From the NCBI GenBank assembly GCA_903888515.1, contig CAISTY010000247.1:1-34688 (forward strand): a stretch of 34,688 nt of DNA. The letters run 5' to 3'. Shown one piece after another: positions 24,569 through 33,481 of this stretch. Within the stretch, counting starts at the first letter, position 1. Each line of letters opens with the position of its first letter. The DNA is from Akkermansiaceae bacterium. GTDB lineage: Bacteria; Verrucomicrobiota; Verrucomicrobiia; Verrucomicrobiales; Akkermansiaceae. The notes beneath the pieces were generated by a model. It had not been told where the DNA came from. It made no database searches and saw nothing but the letters and a program-made list of their open reading frames with translations. Position numbers and translations under genes: made by a program.

Positions 24569-27500
24569 ATGATAATTAACATGAATATGAGCGGAAATGC
24601 ATGCAAGCGGGGCCTCGCAATCGCGGCGGTCCTGGCCTTCGGCCTGCCCACCGTGGCGCAGGCGGGCACGATTTATGTGGACGCGGCCATGTCTGACGAT
24701 ACCGGCAATGGCCTAACCCCGGAGACCGCGAAGCTAACCATCGGTGCCGGCATTACGGCTTCCGCAGCCGGTGATACTGTCGAGGTGAATGCTGGTGTGT
24801 ATCTGATCACCGGCCAGCTTCTCATCAACAAGCAAGTCACGCTGATGGCAAAGGCTGGACTGTCTGCCAAGCCCCGCATCAGAACCAATGTGACTGATTC
24901 CTGGACAGCATGTAATGTTCAGATTGCGGCAGACAACGTGGTGATTGACGGCTTCGAAATCGACAACGCATTGAATAGCTCGAATAACGCGCAAGCCGGC
25001 TATCTGGTCGGGGATTGGAATAGCGCCAAAAATGGCTGGACGGTCAGGAACTGCAGCATTCATAACGGTAGAAACGGCATCAGGGTCATGGGCAACTATG
25101 TTACAATCGAAGGCAATGACATCTATTCAACCTATGGCGATTGTATCAATGGCGAATACGGGCAATGCGGTGGATTGAAGGTGACAAGAAACATCCTGCA
25201 CGCGGAATCAACCGGACCAACCAGCGGAGGGTCAAATCCGAAGCCCGCCGGAATTACCTACAGCTGCTACGCCACGACCGTTGGCGATGTTGAGATCTCC
25301 TATAATATTTGTTATGCCTCCCGCACTTTCATTGATTTCCAGCATTCCAGCAGTGGATTGGCGGCGCCCGCGAACAATATCGTGATCAAGCATAATACCG
25401 TGGATTGGAAAATGGAAGCCCTGCCGGCATCCTATACGGGCACCGAAGTCGCGCAGAAAATGTCGGTAGTGTGGTATAACAGCTCAAGCTCCAGAACATG
25501 GCTGGGATCGAAATTCACGATCCGGGATAACATCTTTTCGCGGCAGCTCTGGTTCCCGGTCAATAATTGCTCTGAGCCGGGCGCGGGCAAGATCGTGGAC
25601 GGCGGCATCAACCTTCAGAACAATCTGTTTTTTGGCTGGCATCTCAACAATACGGCATACCCCGGCGATGAAGTCCCGATCACCGAGCAATGGCCCAATA
25701 CACCCGGCGTTGCGGGTGCGGTGGGTTGGCGGGCGGCCGATGATGTCGATTTCAATACCAGCAGCGATCTGCAAGGCGATCCGAAATACAGCTCCACGGG
25801 AACCACTGCGGGCGAATACTATGCGTTGACGGCGGGCTCGCCGGCACTGAGTGCCGCGACCGATGGCTTGAACATCGGCGTTTGGCAAGGGACTCCCACC
25901 GCTCCGGTGACGGACGTCTATGTGAGTTCCGCTATGGCCGATGATGGCGGCGATGGCTTGACGCCGGAAACCGCAAAACAGTCGATCCAGTCCGGCATTG
26001 CCCTCGTGGATGCGGGCGGCACCGTCCATGTGGCGACCGGAACCTACATCGGCGACCTCGATCTAACAAAATCCTTGTCGCTCGCCGGCAGCAGTGCCGT
26101 CATCGACGGTGACGTGACATTTGCCGCTGCCGTCACCATGACCGGGATCACGCTGGACAGTGGGCATGACTGGCATGTCACCACCAACGGCTCGATCCAA
26201 TCCGCCATCAATGCCGCACTCACCGGTGCCACCATCAATGTGGCGGCGGCAACCTACCTCGGCGACTTGACCGCCAACAAGGCACTCACGATCATTGGCA
26301 GCAGCGCCGTGATCGACGGCGATGTGACCTTCGACGCCAATCCCATCAGCATGACCGGCCTCACGCTGGCCAGTGGCCATGACTGGCATGTCACCGCCAA
26401 CGGCTCGATCCAGGCCGCCATGAGTGCCGCTGCCATTGGCAACACGGTCAATGTGGCGGCGGCAACCTACACCGGTGACCTCGATCTAACAAAAGAGTTG
26501 ACGCTCACCGGCAGCAGTGCCGTCATTGACGGCGATGTGACCTTCTCCGCCGCTGTCACCCTGACCGGCGTCACGCCGGCCAGCGGCCACGATTGGCACG
26601 TCACCGCAGGCGGCTCGATCCAATCCGCCATCACCGCAGCCGCAGCCGGTGCCACGGTCAACGTCGCGGCAGGCACCTACACGGAAACCCTCACCCTCAG
26701 CAAGCGCGTGATCGTTCAGGGGGCCGGCAGCGGACTGGACGGGACGATTCTGGCCGCAGTGGCCCCCGACGCATCAACCTGGCCTGTGGGAGTACTCAAC
26801 CTGACGGCTGCGGCCTCCGGCCTATCAGATGCCGAGCCCTTGACCTTGCAAGACTTGCGAATCGCTGCCGTGGACCGGGCGGGCATCTCAGTGGGCCGCT
26901 TCAAAGAGTCAACCGGCGTCGCGGTCTCCTACGTCAAACTCGACAACGTGAAGGTGATCGGCAGCAACGATCCGTTGCACCAACTCTCTATCAACACCGA
27001 GCTGGAACGCGGCCTGTATGTGGACCTGACCTCGTCGTTGGAACACCTGACGGTGACCCACTGCTCCTTCGACAATCTGACCTACGGCTGGTATTTTCAA
27101 AAGGCCGTGAGCGCCGACACCAGCACGGTCCGCTACGTCTGTGTCGAGGATTCGACCCTCAGTCACAACAACAACAAGGGAATTTACGCCGAAAAACTGT
27201 CGGACACGACCTTTACCCGATGCACAGTCGCTGACAACGACTTTGTGGGGGCGACCCATGGGGCGACAATGGTGAGCTCGACCCACGGCTTGGAGCTGAA
27301 CCTCAAGGCGGGCAGCTATGCGAACTTTCTCTTTGATGATTGCACGATCACGGGCAATGGCATTGGGGGGGCCAGGGAAGGCTGTGGCCTCGCAATCAAG
27401 GCCCGCGACGACGCGCCGTCCTACAGTACGTTTCCGGCCATGATCGATGGTGTGGTCATTCGCGAAAGCACGATTACTGGCAACGAACGTGGAATCCGCA

Positions 27501-30500
27501 TCGGCGAGCCGGCAAAAAACAATGCCAGCCCGACGAATGTAACGATCCAAGGCTGCACGATATCGGGCAACACGCAATGCTACATCGGCTCGGACGGCTC
27601 GGCCTACGGCGGGCTCGTAAATCATAGCCTTACAACAGTGAACGCCACTAACAACTACTGGGGCGCTACTAACGGACCGTTCAACGCAGCCACCAACCCG
27701 TCGGGCAGTGGCAACGCGGTCAGCGCGAACGTGCTATACGCACCGTGGCTCGGCGCCACTCCGGGAACCACTCCGATGACCTATGGGGCACAAGCGGGAG
27801 CCGACCTGCAGAAGTTGGTCTCCGCAGCCAGTGCGGGCGACACGATCCAATTGGCTGCCGGCACCTACACCGGCGACCTCCTGCTTGACAAGGCGCTCAC
27901 CTTCAGCGGCAGCGATGTCGTGATTGACGGCGACGTGACCTTCAGTGCCGTTGTGAGCCTGACCGGCGTCACGCTGGCCAGCGGCCACGTTTGCAACGTC
28001 GTACCCGGCGGATCGATCCAGGCTGCCGTGAACGCCGCACCGGTCGGCGGCACGGTCAACATTGCAAACGGCCTCTACAAGGAATCCAACATTGCGATAG
28101 CCAAGACCCTGACTCTGCAAGGGGCGTCAAAGGCCAATGTGGTGATCGCTCCGGCGGCCAATGACAGCCAGAACTCCGGGGATTACACAGGCACGGCGCA
28201 GCAGGGGCTGATCGTGGTTGCCCACGGTGTGACGATCCGGGATCTCATGATCGACGGCGATGCAAACAACCTCGCCAACGGCGGCACCCTGACCAACCAG
28301 CACAACTTCCGCACCGGCATCATCACCAGCGGCAGCGCATTGCCAGGCCCCTATAACAACCTGACGGTGCAGAACGTCGTGGTGCGCAATGCCGTGCTGA
28401 ATGGCATCAGCCTGTCAAATACCGCGTCGGGCGGTCACATGATCGCGAGCAACTTCGTCGAGAACATTGCCATCAAGCATGGAATCTATTCCCAGGCCGC
28501 TGACGCAACAGTCACGGGCAACACCATCCGCGGTGTGGGCATGGGCATCCTGTTCAGCACCTCCGTGGCAACTCCCTCGAGCAAGACGACGACCATCACC
28601 GACAACACGCTCTATGATATCGCCGGATCCTACAGCAGTTATTACAACGGCACCGGCTGGCCGTCCAATGGCATTTACTACCGCAATCCGGATGTGGACC
28701 AGACCGTCATCATCACCGGAAATCACCTGACAATTGGCAATGGTGCCGAAGTGGACTCGCCCGGCGTCTGCGGTTTGTATATCTACAACACCGATGCCAC
28801 CAGCCGGATTTCCGATAACACCATCGATGCAACAGCCGGTACAAACAACTGGGGACTGTATCTTGGCGGCAGTGCAGGAACCACGGTTGACGGCAATACG
28901 TTCACCATGAACGAATCGGATAGCGGCATTTACCTCGGTCGTGGTGTTGCCGGGACCCCGGTTGCCAACATCATCAGCAACAACACCTTCACCTCGACCG
29001 GCAGCACTTCCTCCGCCATCGAGGAGGGCGTTGCCATTCTCCAAAGCAACGACGGCGGGGGTTTCTGGCTGAATGAAATCCCCTATGACACCCGCAGTAC
29101 TATCACGGGCAACACCATCAGCGGATTCGTCCGCGGCATCGCTTTGCTTGAGGCGGCATCAGGCGAATATGTGCAGGCTGGCACTACCGTGCAGGCCACC
29201 CTCCATAACAACCTCATCAGCGGCAATACCTCGTTCGGGGTGGATGCATCAACCCTGACTTCGGTCATCGACGCCACCTACAACTGCTGGGGCGCATCTA
29301 ACGGACCATTCAACGCAGCCACCAACCCCGCAGGCACCGGTAACGCGGTCAGCGCCAACGTAACCTTCAGTCCATGGTGGGCGAATGCGGCACTCACCAT
29401 TGAGAGTGACGGCATCGAGGACACCGTCGTCACTGACACGGTCATTGAGGACACACATGTCTACGGCGACCTCCACGTTGTCGCCGGGATGTCGGTTACA
29501 GTGTCGGACACAGGCACGCTCAACGTGGACAAGTTGGAACTCGGGGAGGGCTCGACGATTACGGTCAACGGTGGCTCGCTCGAGCTTGGTGACGGCAGCG
29601 TGATCTCTGGCACCTTCACCATCTTCAACAGCTTCGGTTCATGGAACATCGATGGCGATACGACCTTCGATGTCACCCAGTCGCTCGCGCTTATCTCCGA
29701 CATTCACATCGCCGCCGGTAAAACGCTCACTGTCAACGGCGGCGGCGAGTTCATCTTTGACGGCTGCGTCATCGCCAGCCAGACACCGGGCTCAACATAT
29801 AACATCACCGCAGCCACCGACGGCCTGCTGACCCTGGCGCGCTGCGTGGTGACGGATGCCAACATCGACATCAACACGACGCTGGCCGGCAACCTCAAGT
29901 CGCGGGTTTATGACAGCAGCTTCACCACCTCGGACATCGAGGCGAGCACTGTTGCCAAGGTCTATCACAACCTGTTGGATGCAGCCACCAACGCCGCCGC
30001 GAACACCGATGCCACCGCCGCCTTCGCCGCCATCGACGGCTGGGCCAACGTCACCAGTGCCGACGCGCTCCAGAACAAGTTCACCCTGGACTTCGCGGCA
30101 CCCACCGCCGATGGCCGCACCCTGGATGCCTCCGGCAACCTGTTCGTCCAACCGGACGACGCGGTCGTCATGAAAATGGATGTGGCCGCTCTCGCCTCGA
30201 ACATCACCACAGCGGAGGCGCTGTTAGGCTATAACTCCGCCATGCTTGCCGTGGCGGGCCCATCCACTTCCGTGACCCCGCTTGGGGATTGGGAGGTGAT
30301 TGAGGAAGCCGCTTCCGTCCCCGGTGATTATGGATACGTCGATAGCGCCCTGGGCATGAAAATCAGAGGTGGCGACGACACGTCCGGGACCATTGCGCAG
30401 GTCAATTTCACCGCCGGAAACCCGGGCCTCACCGTCGGATTCTTCCGGGTCCAAACCAACCGTGCCTTCTATCCGGATGGCACGCTGGTCCAGGACACCC

Positions 30501-31453
30501 GCCTGACAGGTCCCGCGCCCACGTTTGACTTCGTCACCGCCTTTACCGCCAACACCGGCGAACTTATCATCGACGACCAATCCCCGACAATCGCTGAAAG
30601 TTCGGCCAACGCCACGCAAGTGCAGGTGAACTCCACGGGGCCGGTCGATGTGCTTGACGCGACGCCGACCGTTTCACCTAACTACGTGTTCCGCAACGAA
30701 GACAACTCCACCCCCGGCTACGGCAAACCGGTGATCCTCACCTTCACCGCCACCGATGCCGGCCTTGCCGGCCTCGAAACCGCAACCGCGGACGCCACCG
30801 ACGATCTTGTCCTAACAGCCGGCAATGGAACCACCTCGCTCGCCTACACGGTGACTGCCAGCGGCACCACTACCGTGACTTACACCGTCACTCTGGCCAT
30901 TCCCGTGACGGCGACGACGGGCACCTACGCGGTGAGCGCCACGGTGCGCGACCGCTCGGGCAACGTGTCGGATGCGGCGGATCTGGGTTCGTTCCAAATC
31001 GCCAACGAAGTGCTGGCCACCGTCCAGCTTGAAGGGTTTGTAGGCACCTTGCGCGTCGTGACCTTCGCCGCCACCGGCGGCACCACCAAAACCTGGACCA
31101 AGACGGTGACTCTAACCCCTGGTGGCTTGGGTGCGACTGGCAGCGTGCCGCTCGAAGACGTGCCTGCCGGCACCACCGCCATCAGCGCCAAAACCGCCTG
31201 GAACCTGCGCAGCAAACTCGACGTCTCATTCAGCGGCGTGGGCGTCGGCGCGGCGGCCCTCACCGGCGACGACAGGCTGCCCGGCGGTGACCTCAACAGC
31301 GACAACGTGGTCAACACCCGCGATTACGCCGTGCTGCGTTACTACTGGGGACTCGCCGACCCGACGGCCGACATCACCGGCGACGGGGAAGTGGACGGCG
31401 GTGACTACAACCAGCTGCGTTACAACTTCTACACCATCGGCGATGCGCAATAA
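24569..31453 (+). CDS. Giant secreted parallel beta-helix protein with dockerin-like C-terminus
   Basis: A 2294-residue exported protein. A signal peptide with cleavage after AQA (about residue 32) leads into repeated right-handed beta-helix sequence. Two DUF1565-like starts, TIYVDAAMSDDTGNGLTPET and VYVSSAMADDGGDGLTPET, mark separate helix sections (residue 33 and about 450). Four copies of a 70-residue module follow (separate entry). Two copies of an NNYWGATNGPFNAATNP-like segment (at about 1028 and 1571) end further helix sections, a terminal feature known from pectate-lyase-like and adhesin helices. An Ig/cadherin-like region with DRSGNVSDAADL lies near 2130. The last 55 residues hold two DxNxDxxxxxxDY-type calcium loops (DLNSDNVVNTRDY and DITGDGEVDGGDY), the pattern of type I dockerins. 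No catalytic residues can be assigned, so polysaccharide lyase or adhesin are both open. ATGs at 24581 and 24587 are alternative starts. There is no PEP-CTERM. Confidence 0.88.
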   Translation: MIINMNMSGNACKRGLAIAAVLAFGLPTVAQAGTIYVDAAMSDDTGNGLTPETAKLTIGAGITASAAGDTVEVNAGVYLITGQLLINKQVTLMAKAGLSAKPRIRTNVTDSWTACNVQIAADNVVIDGFEIDNALNSSNNAQAGYLVGDWNSAKNGWTVRNCSIHNGRNGIRVMGNYVTIEGNDIYSTYGDCINGEYGQCGGLKVTRNILHAESTGPTSGGSNPKPAGITYSCYATTVGDVEISYNICYASRTFIDFQHSSSGLAAPANNIVIKHNTVDWKMEALPASYTGTEVAQKMSVVWYNSSSSRTWLGSKFTIRDNIFSRQLWFPVNNCSEPGAGKIVDGGINLQNNLFFGWHLNNTAYPGDEVPITEQWPNTPGVAGAVGWRAADDVDFNTSSDLQGDPKYSSTGTTAGEYYALTAGSPALSAATDGLNIGVWQGTPTAPVTDVYVSSAMADDGGDGLTPETAKQSIQSGIALVDAGGTVHVATGTYIGDLDLTKSLSLAGSSAVIDGDVTFAAAVTMTGITLDSGHDWHVTTNGSIQSAINAALTGATINVAAATYLGDLTANKALTIIGSSAVIDGDVTFDANPISMTGLTLASGHDWHVTANGSIQAAMSAAAIGNTVNVAAATYTGDLDLTKELTLTGSSAVIDGDVTFSAAVTLTGVTPASGHDWHVTAGGSIQSAITAAAAGATVNVAAGTYTETLTLSKRVIVQGAGSGLDGTILAAVAPDASTWPVGVLNLTAAASGLSDAEPLTLQDLRIAAVDRAGISVGRFKESTGVAVSYVKLDNVKVIGSNDPLHQLSINTELERGLYVDLTSSLEHLTVTHCSFDNLTYGWYFQKAVSADTSTVRYVCVEDSTLSHNNNKGIYAEKLSDTTFTRCTVADNDFVGATHGATMVSSTHGLELNLKAGSYANFLFDDCTITGNGIGGAREGCGLAIKARDDAPSYSTFPAMIDGVVIRESTITGNERGIRIGEPAKNNASPTNVTIQGCTISGNTQCYIGSDGSAYGGLVNHSLTTVNATNNYWGATNGPFNAATNPSGSGNAVSANVLYAPWLGATPGTTPMTYGAQAGADLQKLVSAASAGDTIQLAAGTYTGDLLLDKALTFSGSDVVIDGDVTFSAVVSLTGVTLASGHVCNVVPGGSIQAAVNAAPVGGTVNIANGLYKESNIAIAKTLTLQGASKANVVIAPAANDSQNSGDYTGTAQQGLIVVAHGVTIRDLMIDGDANNLANGGTLTNQHNFRTGIITSGSALPGPYNNLTVQNVVVRNAVLNGISLSNTASGGHMIASNFVENIAIKHGIYSQAADATVTGNTIRGVGMGILFSTSVATPSSKTTTITDNTLYDIAGSYSSYYNGTGWPSNGIYYRNPDVDQTVIITGNHLTIGNGAEVDSPGVCGLYIYNTDATSRISDNTIDATAGTNNWGLYLGGSAGTTVDGNTFTMNESDSGIYLGRGVAGTPVANIISNNTFTSTGSTSSAIEEGVAILQSNDGGGFWLNEIPYDTRSTITGNTISGFVRGIALLEAASGEYVQAGTTVQATLHNNLISGNTSFGVDASTLTSVIDATYNCWGASNGPFNAATNPAGTGNAVSANVTFSPWWANAALTIESDGIEDTVVTDTVIEDTHVYGDLHVVAGMSVTVSDTGTLNVDKLELGEGSTITVNGGSLELGDGSVISGTFTIFNSFGSWNIDGDTTFDVTQSLALISDIHIAAGKTLTVNGGGEFIFDGCVIASQTPGSTYNITAATDGLLTLARCVVTDANIDINTTLAGNLKSRVYDSSFTTSDIEASTVAKVYHNLLDAATNAAANTDATAAFAAIDGWANVTSADALQNKFTLDFAAPTADGRTLDASGNLFVQPDDAVVMKMDVAALASNITTAEALLGYNSAMLAVAGPSTSVTPLGDWEVIEEAASVPGDYGYVDSALGMKIRGGDDTSGTIAQVNFTAGNPGLTVGFFRVQTNRAFYPDGTLVQDTRLTGPAPTFDFVTAFTANTGELIIDDQSPTIAESSANATQVQVNSTGPVDVLDATPTVSPNYVFRNEDNSTPGYGKPVILTFTATDAGLAGLETATADATDDLVLTAGNGTTSLAYTVTASGTTTVTYTVTLAIPVTATTGTYAVSATVRDRSGNVSDAADLGSFQIANEVLATVQLEGFVGTLRVVTFAATGGTTKTWTKTVTLTPGGLGATGSVPLEDVPAGTTAISAKTAWNLRSKLDVSFSGVGVGAAALTGDDRLPGGDLNSDNVVNTRDYAVLRYYWGLADPTADITGDGEVDGGDYNQLRYNFYTIGDAQ
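26030..26690 (+). repeat. Three tandem ~210-bp modules inside the beta-helix gene
   Basis: The nearly identical segment containing GSSAVIDGDVTF recurs with period 210 then 213 bases (anchors at about 26099, 26309 and 26522), each followed by SGHDWHV and a GSIQ(S/A)A segment. A fourth, diverged copy lies at about 27850-28075 (anchor at 27920), separated by about 1.2 kb of unrelated beta-helix. The high DNA identity of the first three points to recent in-frame duplication. Confidence 0.88.
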
Positions 31454-31490
31454 CCGGCCTGGCAAGTGATGTGTTTGCATGACAACATCG

Positions 31491-31521
31491 GATACCAGGA
31501 GTTATGACACCTTCTGGTATC
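31491..31521. terminator. 11-bp hairpin after the beta-helix gene
   Basis: gataccaggag (31491-31501) pairs with cttctggtatc (31511-31521), with one G-T wobble, across a nine-base loop, 37 bases after the beta-helix stop. No T-run follows, so it could act as a weak terminator, an mRNA-stabilising hairpin or a protein-binding site. Confidence 0.4.
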
Positions 31522-31550
31522 TGTGTTGGCATCAAACATGCTTTCTTTCG

Positions 31551-31564
31551 CAAGATGCATCTTG
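31551..31564. promoter_or_regulatory. Perfect 14-bp palindrome, possible operator
   Basis: caagatgcatcttg reads identically on both strands. It lies 35 bases upstream of the PEP-CTERM gene start and 29 bases after the hairpin, where a regulator of that gene would bind. No promoter consensus can be fixed around it. Confidence 0.35.
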
Positions 31565-31599
31565 TGTTATCTAACGGGCCTTATAAACAACCATCAGCC

Positions 31600-33372
31600 A
31601 TGAAACCAATCCCGCCATGCTTGACAACCCTGGCTGCGGTTCTAGCGACTGGAGGATTCGATGATCTTTGGGCAGACACGTCCTTGCCGGAATGGTATGG
31701 ACAACCGCGATCCTCGCATGCGGGTTACCTTTTCAGCACCGCCGGCACTTCGCCTGCGGCGAATATCAACGAGAACCCGTTTGGCAGTCCGGTGGCCGTT
31801 ATCACTCTGGGTGACCTCGCCGACGGTTGGCAACAGCCTGCGGATCCCATTGCCTTGAGCGGTGTGGCCTACGACGGTGCCTGGGACCTTGGAAACCAGG
31901 GCTATATTTCCGTGACGGTCCCCTTCGCTCCGTCCGCACCGCTGGCAGGAATGTATTATGACGTGAAATATCAAGTTTATGCGGTAGCCTATCATGGCAT
32001 CACGCCGCTCCCGGTGTTAGACACTCCGGGAATGGCCGTGGCCGGTCTGACAACCCAGTCCGGCACGGTCGCTTTGGATCCGTGGTTTCCGGGTGCCACC
32101 TGGGACTTCCAACAGTGGAACGGAAGCATCGAACACTTGGCGGCAACCACCCTTACTTTCGATCTGAAGGTTCCACCACCCGTCGCGCCGCTCTATCGGG
32201 GAACTACATCGGTGGTCGATACCTATGAGATTTTCACCCAATACACATGGCATGCGTCCGACCCCTTGGCACGTGTCTGGGACGGACGCGATGTGGATGA
32301 CAATCTATGGACGAGCAAGGACAACTGGGGCGGGATCGCCCCGGTGTCGGGCGACACGCTCTACTTCGCCGGCACCACCCGCATGGAACCAGCCAACAAC
32401 ATGGAAGCGGGCACGTCCTTCGGTGGCATCACGTTTCTATCGGATGCCGGGGCATTCACCCTTGGCGGTAACGCCATCACCCTCGCCGGAAATGTCACCA
32501 ACCTAGGCAACCATCTGCAAACGATCCAACTGCCCGTGAACCTCACCGGCGAGCACACGTTTTCCACCAACGGCACCGCAGGCGGCATCACCGTCAGTGG
32601 CGTGGTCAGCGGCGCAACAGGCGGCATCATCAAAACCGGTGATGGCGTGCTGAATCTCACAGGAGCTAACACCTATCAGGGCAACACCACGGTTGCCAAC
32701 GGCACCCTAGCACTTTCCGGTGCTGGCACCATTGCCGCCAGCCCAGTGATCGCGGTGACGGCAGGCGCGGTTCTGGATGTCTCCGACGTCAACGGCGGCC
32801 TGTGGACACTCGGCGGCAGCCAGACTCTCACGGGCGCAGGAACCGTCAATGGCAACACCCGGATTGCGGGCACCCATGCGCCGGGCAGCGGCATCGGCGC
32901 AGCCCTAGGGAATGGCGACTGGACCTACGCGGCCGGTTCGATCTTTGCCTACGAATTCAATTCCGGCGTGGGCGTGGGCCCGGCGTATGCGGCCGACCTT
33001 CACATCATCAACGGAGATCTGACACTCAACGGCACTGTTGTGCTTGATTTGGCCGATCTGGCGGGTTGGCGCTGTGCATTTGCAGAAGGCACCATATTGT
33101 CGTTGATAAACTATACCGGGGAACTTGGCGGCGGACATATGACCTGGGAGGGCAACGAATTGACCGAAGGTGAACGGTTCACCCTTGATGCTAACACATG
33201 GGAAATCAGCTACAGCGCTCAAAGTGGAGGTCTGAATTTCAGTGGGTATTATGTGGGTGGTCATTTCGTCAATCTCAATCTGGTGGCGATTCCCGAACCC
33301 GGCAGTTTGCTGGCCCTCGGCTGTCTGCTCGGTTGTGGCCTATTTATTCGTACTCATCGAACTCACCCATGA
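31600..33372 (+). CDS. PEP-CTERM protein with autotransporter-type beta-strand repeat
   Basis: A 590-residue surface or exopolysaccharide-associated protein. I chose the ATG at 31600 because it opens a signal peptide (MKPIPPCLTTLAAVLATGGF); the frame is open further upstream but that part runs through a hairpin. Residues about 30-210 form a domain shared with the next gene (see that entry). About 225-560 is beta-rich with an autotransporter-associated repeat (GDGVLNLTGANTYQGNTTV near residue 346). The C-terminus has the full PEP-CTERM arrangement: PEPGSLLALG, a hydrophobic helix, then a basic RTHRTHP tail. PEP-CTERM proteins are sorted by an exosortase; none is encoded here. The spacing of about 95 bases to the next gene and the same strand suggest a common cluster. 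Confidence 0.9.
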   Translation: MKPIPPCLTTLAAVLATGGFDDLWADTSLPEWYGQPRSSHAGYLFSTAGTSPAANINENPFGSPVAVITLGDLADGWQQPADPIALSGVAYDGAWDLGNQGYISVTVPFAPSAPLAGMYYDVKYQVYAVAYHGITPLPVLDTPGMAVAGLTTQSGTVALDPWFPGATWDFQQWNGSIEHLAATTLTFDLKVPPPVAPLYRGTTSVVDTYEIFTQYTWHASDPLARVWDGRDVDDNLWTSKDNWGGIAPVSGDTLYFAGTTRMEPANNMEAGTSFGGITFLSDAGAFTLGGNAITLAGNVTNLGNHLQTIQLPVNLTGEHTFSTNGTAGGITVSGVVSGATGGIIKTGDGVLNLTGANTYQGNTTVANGTLALSGAGTIAASPVIAVTAGAVLDVSDVNGGLWTLGGSQTLTGAGTVNGNTRIAGTHAPGSGIGAALGNGDWTYAAGSIFAYEFNSGVGVGPAYAADLHIINGDLTLNGTVVLDLADLAGWRCAFAEGTILSLINYTGELGGGHMTWEGNELTEGERFTLDANTWEISYSAQSGGLNFSGYYVGGHFVNLNLVAIPEPGSLLALGCLLGCGLFIRTHRTHP

Positions 33373-33481
33373 AAGCCATTTGTCCATCCATTGCACGAGC
33401 ATTCCAAAGCCAGGAGGGGAATCCGGCACATGCGGAACAACCGATTTGTTATTGAACACCCATCCTATGCTGTCTGAGCAA

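Noticed and set aside
31504..31599. Upstream start for the PEP-CTERM gene
   Set aside because: It begins inside the loop of the 31491-31521 hairpin and would put 32 residues before a clean signal peptide.
33242..33481. Longer start for the last secreted protein
   Set aside because: It overlaps the C-terminus of the PEP-CTERM gene in another frame and would place the signal peptide about 80 residues inside the protein.
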